Shown: piece by piece, positions 53,636 to 62,429 of the stretch
How positions within the stretch are numbered: the first letter of the stretch is position 1
Layout of the letters: the number at the start of each line of letters is the position of its first letter
Assembly: GCF_900115365.1 (NCBI RefSeq)
Contig: NZ_FOWD01000015.1
Location: 1 to 64,000 of the forward strand
Source: Anaerocolumna aminovalerica
GTDB taxonomy: Bacteria > Bacillota > Clostridia > Lachnospirales > Lachnospiraceae
Reading direction: 5' to 3'
DNA length: 64,000 nucleotides
Notes under the pieces: generated by a model
What the model saw: the letters and a program-made list of their open reading frames with translations, nothing else
What the model was told of the DNA's origin: nothing
The model's database searches: none
Translations under genes and position numbers: made by a program

Positions 53636-54630
53636 TTGAATTGAACAATACAAATATTAGTTTTGCATCAAAGGGCAAGAGAAAAGGCTCTGTTAATGCT
53701 CTGGTCGATATGAATCTAACTATTGAAGAAGGAGAAATCCTTGCGGTTGTAGGAGAAAGCGGATGTGGTAAAACTACTCTTGGGAAGGTTATTGCTGATA
53801 TCTATAAGCCTACCAAAGGTGAAGTCCTTTACTATGGAAAGAATATACATAAATTATCCAAAAAGGAATACGAAGAATACAGACTGGCTGTTCAGATGGT
53901 TCATCAGGATTCTTATGCAGCACTTAATCCCAATAAAACAATTTCCCAGTCATTGATATTGCCGCTGTTACGCCACAAGCTTGCTAAGAATAATGATGAA
54001 GCACTGGATATCCTGTTTGAATACTTTAATGAAGTTGGCCTGAACCCACCGGAGATATTTCTTGAAAAATATCCCCATCAATTATCAGGTGGGCAAAGGC
54101 AGAGAATCCTCCTTGCAAGAGCCTTGTCAGTGCGACCAAAGCTGATTGTAGCAGACGAACCGGTATCCATGGTTGATGTTTCACTGCGAATCTCACTTCT
54201 TAATCTTATGGCAAAAATGAATCAAAAATATAAAATTTCATTTATTTACATTACGCATGATTTAGGAACAGCCAGATACATTGCCGCTCATGGCAAAATA
54301 ATGGTTATGTATTTGGGGAGGTTGATTGAAAGCAATAAGATACAGGAGGCAATAAAGAATCCAATGCATCCTTATTTTCAGGCATTGGTTGCGGCTGTAC
54401 CGGAAGCGGATTCCAACCGCAGAAGCGAATTTGCCAAAGAGCTTCCACTACGCTCACTGGATATGCCGGATTTGTTAAATCTTCCGGAAGGATGTAAATT
54501 CCATCCCAGATGTCCTTATTATAAGGATATCTGCATGCAGGAGGAACCAAAGTTGCGTAATCTGAATGGAGGTATTGTTGCATGTCATCGCGCAGAAGAA
54601 TACATGAAGATAATAGAGACAGAAGAGTAG
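53626..54630 (+). CDS. Dipeptide-type ABC transporter ATPase (DppF/OppF)
   Basis: A protein of about 334 residues. Walker A VGESGCGKTTLG, Q-loop MVHQDSYAALNPN, signature LSGGQRQRILLARALS, Walker B LIVADEPVSMVD, and ITHDLGTARYIA. The C-terminal Cys cluster is GCKFHPRCPYYKDICMQEEP...VACH. ATG 53626 is used, not the upstream frame start that lies inside the previous gene. Its end overlaps a small membrane-protein gene by 49 bp. Confidence 0.96.
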   Translation: MSLIELNNTNISFASKGKRKGSVNALVDMNLTIEEGEILAVVGESGCGKTTLGKVIADIYKPTKGEVLYYGKNIHKLSKKEYEEYRLAVQMVHQDSYAALNPNKTISQSLILPLLRHKLAKNNDEALDILFEYFNEVGLNPPEIFLEKYPHQLSGGQRQRILLARALSVRPKLIVADEPVSMVDVSLRISLLNLMAKMNQKYKISFIYITHDLGTARYIAAHGKIMVMYLGRLIESNKIQEAIKNPMHPYFQALVAAVPEADSNRRSEFAKELPLRSLDMPDLLNLPEGCKFHPRCPYYKDICMQEEPKLRNLNGGIVACHRAEEYMKIIETEE

Positions 54631-54833
54631 ATATTGATCTGGAGGAAGTGGCTCATTTCGTGAATAATATTAGTATTTGTTCCGGGGCACTTTTAATCGT
54701 AAGCCTTATAGCATTGTTATTAACCGGCAGCAGGCCAGAGACAAATGTGATCTATTTTATGGTGATAGGTATTAATGCCATAGCATTTATTGCAGGAAGG
54801 CTTTTTCATAAAAGATATAGCAATAAAGAGTAG
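54582..54833 (+). CDS. Small two-helix membrane protein overlapping the ATPase gene
   Basis: An 83-residue protein: a very polar, Arg/Asp-rich N-terminus (RRRIHEDNRDRRVDIDLEEV), two hydrophobic helices (about 34-52 and 58-76) and a basic tail (GRLFHKRYSNKE). GGAGG lies nine bases before the ATG inside the ATPase gene, so it is translationally coupled to it. I do not recognise a family. Its place suggests an accessory subunit of the ABC transporter, which is inference. Confidence 0.55.
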   Translation: MSSRRRIHEDNRDRRVDIDLEEVAHFVNNISICSGALLIVSLIALLLTGSRPETNVIYFMVIGINAIAFIAGRLFHKRYSNKE

Positions 54834-54887
54834 AAAAGCAGAGATTTTATTCACTGTTTTATAAATTAAATATAAGAGAAAGGAGGT

Positions 54888-54975
54888 TAGTGTGTATTAT
54901 TGAAATGTATAATTCACACCCTGATTTGTGGCGTGGAATGGGAGGTAGGTTGAAAAAACAAGTTTTTTCAACCCG
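54888..54975 (+). repeat. Hairpin repeat, partial copy C
   Basis: GTGTG...TTCACAC (54890-54919) followed by CCTGATT matches the fourth hairpin and flank of copy A. GGTTGAAAAAAC/GTTTTTTCAACC (54948-54973), a nearly loop-free 12-bp stem, matches the fourth hairpin type of copy B. Downstream lies a GCGC-TAAA-GCGC hairpin (about 55018-55029) before the deacetylase gene. A 44-codon frame from GTG 54890 crosses it but is probably not a gene. Confidence 0.5.
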
Positions 54976-55044
54976 GCAATTTCAGCTGACGCACAAAGTT
55001 GCTGTTGCTATTAAGAGGCGCTAAAGCGCGGAATCGAGGTTATT

Positions 55045-55746
55045 ATGGAAGAAAAAAAGGTGATTATGGCAATCGGAGGGCATGTAGGAGATGCAGAACT
55101 TACCAGTGGCGGTGTTCTAGCTTCAATGGCACTGCAGGGGCATAAGATTGTTACGGTGGCTTTAACCGGGGGTGAACGGGGTAACCCCCCAGATATGACG
55201 GTAAAAGATTATCGTAAACAAAAGATTAGGGAAGCAAATGAATTTGCAAGTATGCTACATGGGGAAGCAATTGTATTTGATTATGTGGATGGAGAACTGC
55301 CGGATAACCAGGAGGTTCGTTATGAACTCTGTGATGTAATCAGAAAATATAAGCCCAATGTACTTCTGACACACTGGAAAAACAGTATACATAAGGATCA
55401 TATGCTGACACACAGGATTGTTAAGGACGCTCAGTTTTTTGCCGGTCTGCCTGCAATTGAAAGAGAGCTGCCGGCCCATTATGCAGGGGGGCCTTATTAT
55501 GCGGAGAACTGGGAGGATGCAACAGGCTTTGTACCCTATGCTTATGTTGAGGTTACTGAAGAAGGATTTGAGTTATGGAGAAAGGCTATTCAAACACATT
55601 GGTTTACAGTGAATAGCAAAAGTTTCGGTTATATGGACTATTACAGCCATCTTATGTCAGTCAGAGGGCATCTGGCAAGAAAAAAATATGCCCAGGCATT
55701 TGCTGTAGATGAAGAGTCAAAGAAAGTAATTATGAAAAGTTTCTAA
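55045..55746 (+). CDS. PIG-L family deacetylase
   Basis: A 233-residue zinc-dependent deacetylase of the PIG-L/LmbE family. The N-terminal metal motif is GGHVGDAE, a variant of AHPDDxE that keeps His, the second Asp and Glu. The third ligand is in SIHKDHMLTHRI. VALTGGERGNPPDMTVKDYRKQKIREANEFASMLHG is typical of the family. Members remove acetyl from N-acetylglucosamine-type sugars (bacillithiol, mycothiol or chitobiose pathways). It lies between the transporter and its lipoprotein gene, so an imported N-acetylated saccharide or amine is the likely substrate. Confidence 0.9.
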   Translation: MEEKKVIMAIGGHVGDAELTSGGVLASMALQGHKIVTVALTGGERGNPPDMTVKDYRKQKIREANEFASMLHGEAIVFDYVDGELPDNQEVRYELCDVIRKYKPNVLLTHWKNSIHKDHMLTHRIVKDAQFFAGLPAIERELPAHYAGGPYYAENWEDATGFVPYAYVEVTEEGFELWRKAIQTHWFTVNSKSFGYMDYYSHLMSVRGHLARKKYAQAFAVDEESKKVIMKSF

Positions 55747-55779
55747 CTTATATTCACTATTTTATTAGGAGGAGAGGAC

Positions 55780-57690
55780 ATGAAATATAATTTTAAAAAA
55801 TTACTGACATTAACTTTATGCACCGTAATGGCTATAACAGCCTTAACAGGATGCAAATCATCAGATACAAAAGACAGCATGAATGAAGACACAAATGTAA
55901 GTACGAATACGAATGAAAACGGTGCAGGCACTATACTTCCTGGAATAGAAAATAATCTTACCATGGTTGTTGAAGGTGAAGTTGATAAAACGAAAACTCT
56001 CACTACTTTGATTGACGTTGATTCATCACCGGCTTTTAACGGAAATCCGTATGATACTGCCGGAATCAACTGGTCCGTATATCCCTTTGTTTTTGATTAT
56101 CTTGCATATTATGCACCATTTCCGGAGAGAACCTTTAAGAGCTCTTTACTGGAAAGCTATGATTTTACAGATAAAGTTCTTACAATGAAGCTTTTACCGG
56201 ATCTAAAATGGAGTGATGGTTCCGCTCTGAATGCAGATGACCTAATGACTCAGTATTACTGTAGTGTGGGTAGAGGCACCATATGGAACTATATTGAGAA
56301 GATTGAGAAGTTAGACGATTTGTCAGTGCGTATTACTTTCTGCACTGAGAGCCCGTTAGTACTAAATATTTCACTATATGTAGCAATTATGACTCCGGAT
56401 GAAATTTACGGTGAATATGCAGAGAAATATAAAGATATTGCAGAAAAGGGAAGGATTTATGACCAGACAGCCAATATGTATAAGATGACGGAAGATGGCT
56501 CTGCTCAACTGGCTATTGTGAATGAAGAACTATTAAGTTATAAACCGGCTCCAAATGAGGCAGTATTCTCCGGACAATATGTAATTGATAAGTATAACAG
56601 TTCAGAAGTGCTCTTTACAGTGAATAAAAACTATAGGAAAACTCCTTTAATCGAAAATATCAGAGGTTTACGCCCAGGCAATTCCCAGGCCTTTTCCACT
56701 GCTATACTTGCAGGAGAGTATACAGTTGAAAATGGTGGTTTAAATGTGGATATGTCAGCTCAGATAGATAAAAAATATGCAGATACTTTAAGAAAAGTGT
56801 TTATTCCTGAAATGTCAAGCATTGGTTATACAATTAATGTAAATAATTATCCTTTAAATATACCTGAAGTAAGAAAAGCAATTTCCTTAGCAACGGACAG
56901 AAGGGCTTTGATATCCGTAGCTGAGCCGGGAAGCTTTATGGGTGACACAAAAAACAGCCCATTACTTCCTTCTTTACAGGATATCTATACCAATGAAGGC
57001 TTTATGGATACACTAACCGACTACGGCTATAATCCTGAAAAAGCAGAGGAACTTCTCACAAGCATTGGCTGGAAAAAAGATAAGGGCAAATGGGTGGATG
57101 ATAAGGGTGAAACTCCAGTAATATCCATAGCTACCATTAACACCTGGCCTTCTTTTATGATGACCGCAGAGGCAATGAGCAGCATGCTTACTGATTTTGG
57201 TTTTAATATTGATTTTAAACCTATGGAATTTGGTGTTTGGAATGATTTTACTAAAACTGATGAAAAAATGATTTCTTGTGTATTTATGGCAGGAGCCGAT
57301 TCCTATGCACATCCATGGGAAACTTATAATGGTCTGTTCACAAATTTAAGAGCTGGATGGCCTAAGGTTGAACCGGGTAAGGATATTATTATGACAGCAC
57401 CTACAACTGGTAAAGAATATAATGTAACGAATATGCTGGCTGAATTATTTAGTGCAATAGATCCAGATGATACCAAGAGGATTACAGAAGAGTTCATGGT
57501 TTTGGCAAATGATTTGTGTGGATTTATACCTGTAATTGAAAAAGCAGCGCCACTTCGTATTTATGATCCAAAATTAAGCTTGGCTGATACAGAATTAAAC
57601 ACAGTACAACAAAATTATTACTATTATGGAAATATTAATACAATTCTTGCAAAGCTCATTAAAGAGGATATGCTTTACTTTATAAAATAG
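55780..57690 (+). CDS. ABC transporter solute-binding lipoprotein (family 5, DppA/OppA)
   Basis: A 636-residue lipoprotein with lipobox ALTGCKSS. SBP_bac_5 features: LTMKLLPDLKWSDGSALNADDLMTQYYC, VRITFCTESPLV, INVNNYPLNIPEVRKAISLATDRRALI and YNPEKAEELLTSIGWKKDKGKWVDDKGETP. It is somewhat longer than usual. It completes the transporter encoded at 50370-54630. Family 5 proteins bind peptides or oligosaccharides; the catabolic genes that follow favour a saccharide. GGAGGAG precedes the ATG. Confidence 0.95.
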   Translation: MKYNFKKLLTLTLCTVMAITALTGCKSSDTKDSMNEDTNVSTNTNENGAGTILPGIENNLTMVVEGEVDKTKTLTTLIDVDSSPAFNGNPYDTAGINWSVYPFVFDYLAYYAPFPERTFKSSLLESYDFTDKVLTMKLLPDLKWSDGSALNADDLMTQYYCSVGRGTIWNYIEKIEKLDDLSVRITFCTESPLVLNISLYVAIMTPDEIYGEYAEKYKDIAEKGRIYDQTANMYKMTEDGSAQLAIVNEELLSYKPAPNEAVFSGQYVIDKYNSSEVLFTVNKNYRKTPLIENIRGLRPGNSQAFSTAILAGEYTVENGGLNVDMSAQIDKKYADTLRKVFIPEMSSIGYTINVNNYPLNIPEVRKAISLATDRRALISVAEPGSFMGDTKNSPLLPSLQDIYTNEGFMDTLTDYGYNPEKAEELLTSIGWKKDKGKWVDDKGETPVISIATINTWPSFMMTAEAMSSMLTDFGFNIDFKPMEFGVWNDFTKTDEKMISCVFMAGADSYAHPWETYNGLFTNLRAGWPKVEPGKDIIMTAPTTGKEYNVTNMLAELFSAIDPDDTKRITEEFMVLANDLCGFIPVIEKAAPLRIYDPKLSLADTELNTVQQNYYYYGNINTILAKLIKEDMLYFIK

Positions 57691-57710
57691 TCTTATAATT
57701 GGTGAAAAAA

Positions 57711-57803
57711 GGGGCATCTATAAGGGGATCTTCAAATATTAAGAAGGACATACAAGGTAGAAGATAAATTGCTGAATTAAGCAGTCCTTGGAATAGCTGC
57801 CCC
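57711..57803 (+). other. Multi-branched palindromic leader before the beta-lactamase-like gene
   Basis: Outer arms GGGGCA-T-CTAT and ATAG-C-TGCCCC (57711-57803) enclose AAGGAC/GTCCTT (57744-57789), TGCT/AGCA and CTTC/GAAG stems; a CTCAT/ATGAG hairpin follows. It has no sequence likeness to repeats A-C. No T-tract follows, so it is not a simple terminator. It might be an mRNA-processing or regulatory structure. Confidence 0.35.
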
Positions 57804-57895
57804 GGAGTACTCATAAATTATGATGAGATTAAAAATTACTTATAGAGAAACAGTTCAATTATTAGGGAGAAGAAAAGAAGATAGGACGTGACCCC

Positions 57896-58927
57896 ATGAA
57901 GGAAAAGGTGAAAAGCTTCTTAAAGGAAAGTATAAAGGAAAAAGTGTTTACAGGTGCCTCCTATGCAATAAGAAAAGGAGATATGCTGACAATTAACAGT
58001 ATTGGAACTTTAGGTGAAACGGATCAATTGGTGAATAACGATACGCTTTTTGATATAGCTTCCTGTACAAAATTATTTGTAAGCTTGGCATTTATGCGAC
58101 TTATGGAGGAAGGTAAGCTTGCATTAACGGATACAGTGGAGCGTTACCTCCCATCCTGGCGGGATCATCAGGCAGGGAAAATCACTATGTTCCAGCTGCT
58201 GACACATACAAGCATGTTACCTGCATATATTCCGTTATATGAGATAAGTAAGGACAGAGAAGGTGCCTTAGAGATGTTAAAGCATATCCTTCCTAGAAAG
58301 AGTTCAGGGGTGGAATATTCCTGTCTTGGATTTATTATCTTAGGCCGGGTACTGGAGGAAGTTACGGAGTTGCCTTTGGAGGAAGTGATAAGCTGTTATA
58401 TTACCCATCCTTTGGGCATGAGCAATACCATGTATTGCCCAATAAGAAAAAACCGCGATAATATTATGCCTACGGAATACTGCCAGTGGAGAAATCGCCG
58501 CCTAATTGGAGAGGTGCACGATGAGAATGCATACCATATGGGTGGAGTAAGCGGTAATGCAGGGCTATTCTCCAATATAACAGATATGTGCCGTATGGCA
58601 GATGCTATGTTATGGAAAGAAGAAAAAGACCAAACAGGACGCCTACTTGATAAAAAAACGATTTCAATAATGACAAAAAATTATACTGGAAAGTATGAGG
58701 AAAACAGAGGATTGGGCTGGTGTATTAAGAATACACCAGATATGACAGCAGGTGAATATTTTTCAGATAGCAGCTTTGGACATACAGGATATACCGGTAC
58801 CTCTGTATGGATAGATCCGGTTAAGGATAGTTACGCCATCTTGCTGACGAACCGGGTCTATTATTCAAGGGATGTGGATAAGATCAGGCATGTGAGACAG
58901 GTCTTCCATAACTTAGGGATGCTGTAA
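57896..58927 (+). CDS. Beta-lactamase-like serine hydrolase (class C / EstB type)
   Basis: A 343-residue protein. The catalytic SxxK is SCTKLF (about residue 57). The second motif is YSCLG in place of the usual YxN (about 142), and GHTGYTG replaces the KTG triad (about 295). No signal peptide, so it is cytoplasmic, unlike true beta-lactamases; esterase, D-aminopeptidase or amidase activity is more likely. It follows the transporter genes, so it may trim an imported conjugate. The gap before it carries a branched palindrome. Confidence 0.88.
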   Translation: MKEKVKSFLKESIKEKVFTGASYAIRKGDMLTINSIGTLGETDQLVNNDTLFDIASCTKLFVSLAFMRLMEEGKLALTDTVERYLPSWRDHQAGKITMFQLLTHTSMLPAYIPLYEISKDREGALEMLKHILPRKSSGVEYSCLGFIILGRVLEEVTELPLEEVISCYITHPLGMSNTMYCPIRKNRDNIMPTEYCQWRNRRLIGEVHDENAYHMGGVSGNAGLFSNITDMCRMADAMLWKEEKDQTGRLLDKKTISIMTKNYTGKYEENRGLGWCIKNTPDMTAGEYFSDSSFGHTGYTGTSVWIDPVKDSYAILLTNRVYYSRDVDKIRHVRQVFHNLGML

Positions 58928-59000
58928 AAATAAAAGCCACTAATTCCTAGAACCTCAATACTGAAATACTATCCTGTAACATAGTTTCATAAATAATATA

Positions 59001-59025
59001 AGGAGGCTATAGAGCTTCCTTTTTA
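59001..59025 (+). terminator. Short terminator-like hairpin
   Basis: AGGAGGC-TATAGA-GCTTCCT followed by TTTTTAT, in the 193-bp gap between the hydrolase and the GNAT gene. It may reduce read-through into the GNAT, ROK and GH4 genes. Confidence 0.55.
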
Positions 59026-59123
59026 TAAGCTAGGATATAATATGCAAAGAGAATGCAGCTTTCCATGGTTTTATAAGTGTATAATAAGTAGATTATTTAG
59101 GTTTAAGTGAAAGGAGATGTGTG

Positions 59124-60110
59124 ATGATGATTGATACATACAAATCACAGGATGCTATAGGAATTATAAATCTTTGGAACAGAGCAGCTGTAAATCTTGG
59201 ATACAAAGAGATGGATACAGACCGCTTTGCACAGATATTTACGGAAAGCCCCTATTTTCATCCGGATCATGCCTTTGTAATGAGGGAGGATGAAACTGTT
59301 GTTGGATTTGCATGCGGTTGTGTAGGTGATGATATTCCATTGGGAAAGGTAAGTGGATATATAACCTGTATCCTGCTTGATGAAAAGTATGAAATCAGCG
59401 ATAATTACAAAAAATTCATGGATTTACTAGAAAAATCCTTCGCTAAGGCAGGCAGAATCCAGTCTGATATATTGTTTTTTAATCCGATGATGCTTCCTTG
59501 GTATATCAAGGGAACGGACCGGCATGAGCATAATAATGCGCCCGGTGTATTCAAAAACAGCAGGCTTTATCAGGAATTATTGAAATACGGTTATGCAGAG
59601 CGGACAACTGAATGTGCAATGTATATGAATCTAGATAATTACTCTATACCGGCAACTATAGCGGAAAAGGTGGAAAGAGCAGAAAAGGACGGTTATCAGG
59701 TTTCCTTATTGGATAAAAGTAAGCATTATGATTTAGATACCATGCTTCAAAAGTTGGATAATCCTTTATGGGAAAAGGAGATAAAGCAGGCAGCCAGAGA
59801 GGGAGCGCCTGTATTAGTAGCTGCCCAAAATGGAAGAATCGTTGGATTTGCAGGTCCTATCAGAAGGCAGGAGAATGGAAGAGGCTATTTTACTGGTATC
59901 GGAGTGAATAAAGAACATGAGGGCCATGGATTAGGAACTATCCTGTTCTTTCTGTTATGTCAGGAGGAGAAAAAGGTTGGTGCCCAATATATGTCTTTGT
60001 ATACGGGAAAAACGAATCCGGCAGCAAAAATATATCTTCAGGCAGGCTTTCATATTGTAGAGGAATTCGCTGTAATGAGAAAAGAACTTAAAACGGAAGG
60101 TAGGATATAA
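59124..60110 (+). CDS. Two-domain GNAT acetyltransferase
   Basis: A protein of about 328 residues with tandem GNAT folds. The N-terminal one (1-150) has VGFACGCVGDD but a weak acetyl-CoA loop. The C-terminal one (about 185-325) has RIVGFAGPIRRQENGRGYFTGIGVNKEHEGHGLGTILFFLLCQEEKK, with EHEGHGLG as the CoA loop, and PAAKIYLQAGFHIVEEFAVMRKEL. AAGGAG lies seven bases before ATG 59124. In a sugar-uptake cluster with a deacetylase and kinase it could acetylate an amino sugar or a glycosylamine, but this is inference. Confidence 0.85.
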   Translation: MMIDTYKSQDAIGIINLWNRAAVNLGYKEMDTDRFAQIFTESPYFHPDHAFVMREDETVVGFACGCVGDDIPLGKVSGYITCILLDEKYEISDNYKKFMDLLEKSFAKAGRIQSDILFFNPMMLPWYIKGTDRHEHNNAPGVFKNSRLYQELLKYGYAERTTECAMYMNLDNYSIPATIAEKVERAEKDGYQVSLLDKSKHYDLDTMLQKLDNPLWEKEIKQAAREGAPVLVAAQNGRIVGFAGPIRRQENGRGYFTGIGVNKEHEGHGLGTILFFLLCQEEKKVGAQYMSLYTGKTNPAAKIYLQAGFHIVEEFAVMRKELKTEGRI

Positions 60111-60121
60111 AGCTTGGGGCG

Positions 60122-60186
60122 CAGAGTAACTTAGTGGTCATTGCATAAGTTGCTCTGTAGTAGCAGCACATCTAATTGCAGATGTG
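60122..60186 (+). other. Two strong hairpins in the leader of the ROK gene
   Basis: CAGAGTAACTTA / TAAGTTGCTCTG (60122-60133 / 60146-60157, one T-G pair) and CACATCT-AATTGC-AGATGTG (60167-60186). The second ends 20 bp before the start codon, close to the ribosome site. No T-tract. It may be a translational control structure or a further member of the hairpin-leader class of this operon. Confidence 0.4.
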
Positions 60187-60205
60187 AGATGTAATGGGGG
60201 TAAAG

Positions 60206-61087
60206 ATGAAGAAATATTTGACGATGGATATAGGTGGAACCTTTATTAAATACAGCTTAATGGACCGGAATTTTAATGAAGAGAATCCTGAATCCATTCC
60301 AACAGAAAAAAATCCTGAGAAATTTTTAAAGCAATTGTATGGGATTGTTGATGAAGTAAAAGAACAAATTCATGGGATAGCAATCAGTATGGGAGGTTTT
60401 ATTAATCCAGAGACATGTGAGAATACTGACTTTAGTGTAGGGCAGAATTTTAGAGAGTATAATCTGAAGGAAACTTTAGGCAGATATTCCGGATACCCGG
60501 TATCGGTGGAAAACGACAGTAATTGTGCTGCATTGGCGGAGATGTATTTGGGCGGGGGGAAGGATTGCAAAGATGTTTGTATGATTACCCTTGGAACCGG
60601 AATCGGAGGTGCAATTATACAGAACAGACAATTGTTCAGAGGCAGGAATTATAAGGCTGGAGAGTTTGGCCTTAGCTACATTGGAAGGGAAAAGAAAGAT
60701 AATACCTATACATATCATGCCCCAAAGGCAACCTCCGGCCTGGCAAAGAAAGTGTCTGAAGCTCTTGGACAGAAGGTTGACGGGGTTTATATCTTCCGTA
60801 ATCTGGGACAGCCGGAAGTTTACCGGATTTATGAGGAATGGTTGGAGAATCTGGCAATGATGGTTGGTAATATTGCTGTTAGTTTTGATCCGGAGAAGAT
60901 TTTAATTGGCGGAGGAATTAGTGCTCAGGATAAGTTTATTTGTGATTTGAGGGAAAGAGTATATGATATATATCAGAATTTAGAGCCGTATACAAAGATT
61001 GAGGCCTGTCACATGGGGAATAATGCAGGAAAAATCGGCGCTTTAATTGAATATTTCAATCGATATAAGGACAGGGAGGTAAAATAA
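60206..61087 (+). CDS. ROK-family sugar kinase without the zinc motif
   Basis: A protein of about 293 residues. ATP-binding opening YLTMDIGGTFIKYSLMD, substrate region VENDSNCAALAEMYLGGGKDC (catalytic Asp in NDSNC), LGTGIGGAII, and the late nucleotide motif ILIGGGISAQ. The usual ROK zinc signature CxCGxxGCxE after AGEFG is absent; AGEFGLSYIG leads directly into a Tyr/Lys-rich segment. Some beta-glucoside (BglK) kinases belong to ROK; whether they share this gap I cannot check here. It lies 2 bp before a GH4 gene, so phosphorylation of an imported disaccharide is the best inference. GGGGG precedes ATG 60206. Confidence 0.88.
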   Translation: MKKYLTMDIGGTFIKYSLMDRNFNEENPESIPTEKNPEKFLKQLYGIVDEVKEQIHGIAISMGGFINPETCENTDFSVGQNFREYNLKETLGRYSGYPVSVENDSNCAALAEMYLGGGKDCKDVCMITLGTGIGGAIIQNRQLFRGRNYKAGEFGLSYIGREKKDNTYTYHAPKATSGLAKKVSEALGQKVDGVYIFRNLGQPEVYRIYEEWLENLAMMVGNIAVSFDPEKILIGGGISAQDKFICDLRERVYDIYQNLEPYTKIEACHMGNNAGKIGALIEYFNRYKDREVK

Positions 61088-61089
61088 TA

Positions 61090-62391
61090 ATGTGTGGTGT
61101 GAAAATAGTAACTATCGGTGGAGGCTCCAGTTATACTCCGGAATTAGTGGAAGGGTTTATAAAACGTTATGATAAACTTCCGGTAAGGGAATTGTGGTTG
61201 GTTGATATCCCGGAAGGAAAAGAAAAGCTGGAAATTGTAGGCGAATTAGCCAAACGCATGGTAGAAGCTGCAGGATTACCAATGAAAATATTTATGACCC
61301 TTGACCGAAGAGAGGCCTTAAAGGATGCTGATTTTGTTACAACCCAATTGAGAGTTGGACTTTTAGAAGCAAGAATTAAAGACGAAAGAATTCCTTTAAG
61401 CTATGGATTTTTAGGTCAGGAAACCAATGGAGCTGGAGGTCTGTTTAAAGGACTTCGAACCATTCCGGTTATATTGGATATTTGTAAAGATATGGATGAA
61501 CTATGTAAGGATGCCTGGCTGATTAATTTTACTAACCCGGTAGGAATGGTTATGGAAGCTATCAACCGTTATTCCAATAGAAAAAAGGCAGTGGGATTAT
61601 GCAACCTTCCCATTGGTATGCATAAGGCTATTGCAGAAATATTGGAAAGACCTATGGAAGAAGTAAATGTTACATTTGCAGGTCTGAACCATATGGTTTT
61701 TGTAACCGGTGTATATATGGATGGCAGTAATGTGATGGATCAGGTACTGGATAAGTGGGGAAATCAAACGGTGAAAAATATCACAGGAATAGAATGGGAC
61801 TCCAGGTTTTTAAAGGCACTTGGGGTAATACCCTGTTCCTATCACAGATATTATTTTATGGGGAAAGAATACTTAGAAGAGGCTCTTGAGAATTATGAAC
61901 ATAATGGAACCAGAGCAGAAAAGGTAAAAAAGATAGAGGATGAACTCTTTGAACTATACAGGGATGCTAATTTAAAGATAAAACCAAAGCAGTTAGAGCA
62001 GCGGGGAGGTGCCTTTTACAGTGATGCCGCTTGTAATCTTATCTGCTCTATCTATAATGATACCAGGGATATACAAGTTGTTAATACGGTTAATCATGGA
62101 GTTATCAGCGAACTGGAATATGAAGAAGTGGGGGAACTGGGATGTGTTATAACAAAGAACGGTCCTATGCCCATTACTTCAGGAAAGCTGCCTAAAGCGG
62201 TTCATGGACTGATCCAGCAAATTAAATCTTTTGAGGTGGCTGCCTGTGAAGCAGCAGTGAGCGGGGATTATGATAAGGCTTTACTGGCTATGATGATTAA
62301 CCCTATGGTGGGTTCTCAAAGGTATGCAATTGAAATGCTGGATGAATTAATGGAAGCACATAAAGAATATCTTCCTCAATTTTGTAGATAA
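61090..62391 (+). CDS. GH4 6-phospho-beta-glucosidase (NAD- and Mn-dependent)
   Basis: A 433-residue GH4 enzyme. The NAD motif is IVTIGGGSSYTPELVEGFI. Metal ligands are the Cys of GLCNLPIGMH and the His of GLNHMVFVTG, and the catalytic Tyr lies in SYHRYYFMG. TQLRVGLLEARIKDERIPLSYGFLGQETNGAGG is typical of the LicH/CelF branch, which cleaves 6-phospho-beta-glucosides by an oxidation-elimination mechanism. Its substrate must be phosphorylated, and no PTS is encoded in the window; the adjacent ROK kinase would supply the phosphate. AGGGAGGT lies eight bases before the ATG. Confidence 0.94.
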   Translation: MCGVKIVTIGGGSSYTPELVEGFIKRYDKLPVRELWLVDIPEGKEKLEIVGELAKRMVEAAGLPMKIFMTLDRREALKDADFVTTQLRVGLLEARIKDERIPLSYGFLGQETNGAGGLFKGLRTIPVILDICKDMDELCKDAWLINFTNPVGMVMEAINRYSNRKKAVGLCNLPIGMHKAIAEILERPMEEVNVTFAGLNHMVFVTGVYMDGSNVMDQVLDKWGNQTVKNITGIEWDSRFLKALGVIPCSYHRYYFMGKEYLEEALENYEHNGTRAEKVKKIEDELFELYRDANLKIKPKQLEQRGGAFYSDAACNLICSIYNDTRDIQVVNTVNHGVISELEYEEVGELGCVITKNGPMPITSGKLPKAVHGLIQQIKSFEVAACEAAVSGDYDKALLAMMINPMVGSQRYAIEMLDELMEAHKEYLPQFCR

Positions 62392-62429
62392 ATTCAGTTG
62401 AATAAATGTGCAACGCTCACCTAAAAGAA

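Noticed and set aside
54890-55024. 44-codon frame from GTG behind AGGAGG in repeat C
   Set aside because: The spacing of three bases is too short, the frame is made largely of palindromic stems, and the product resembles no protein.
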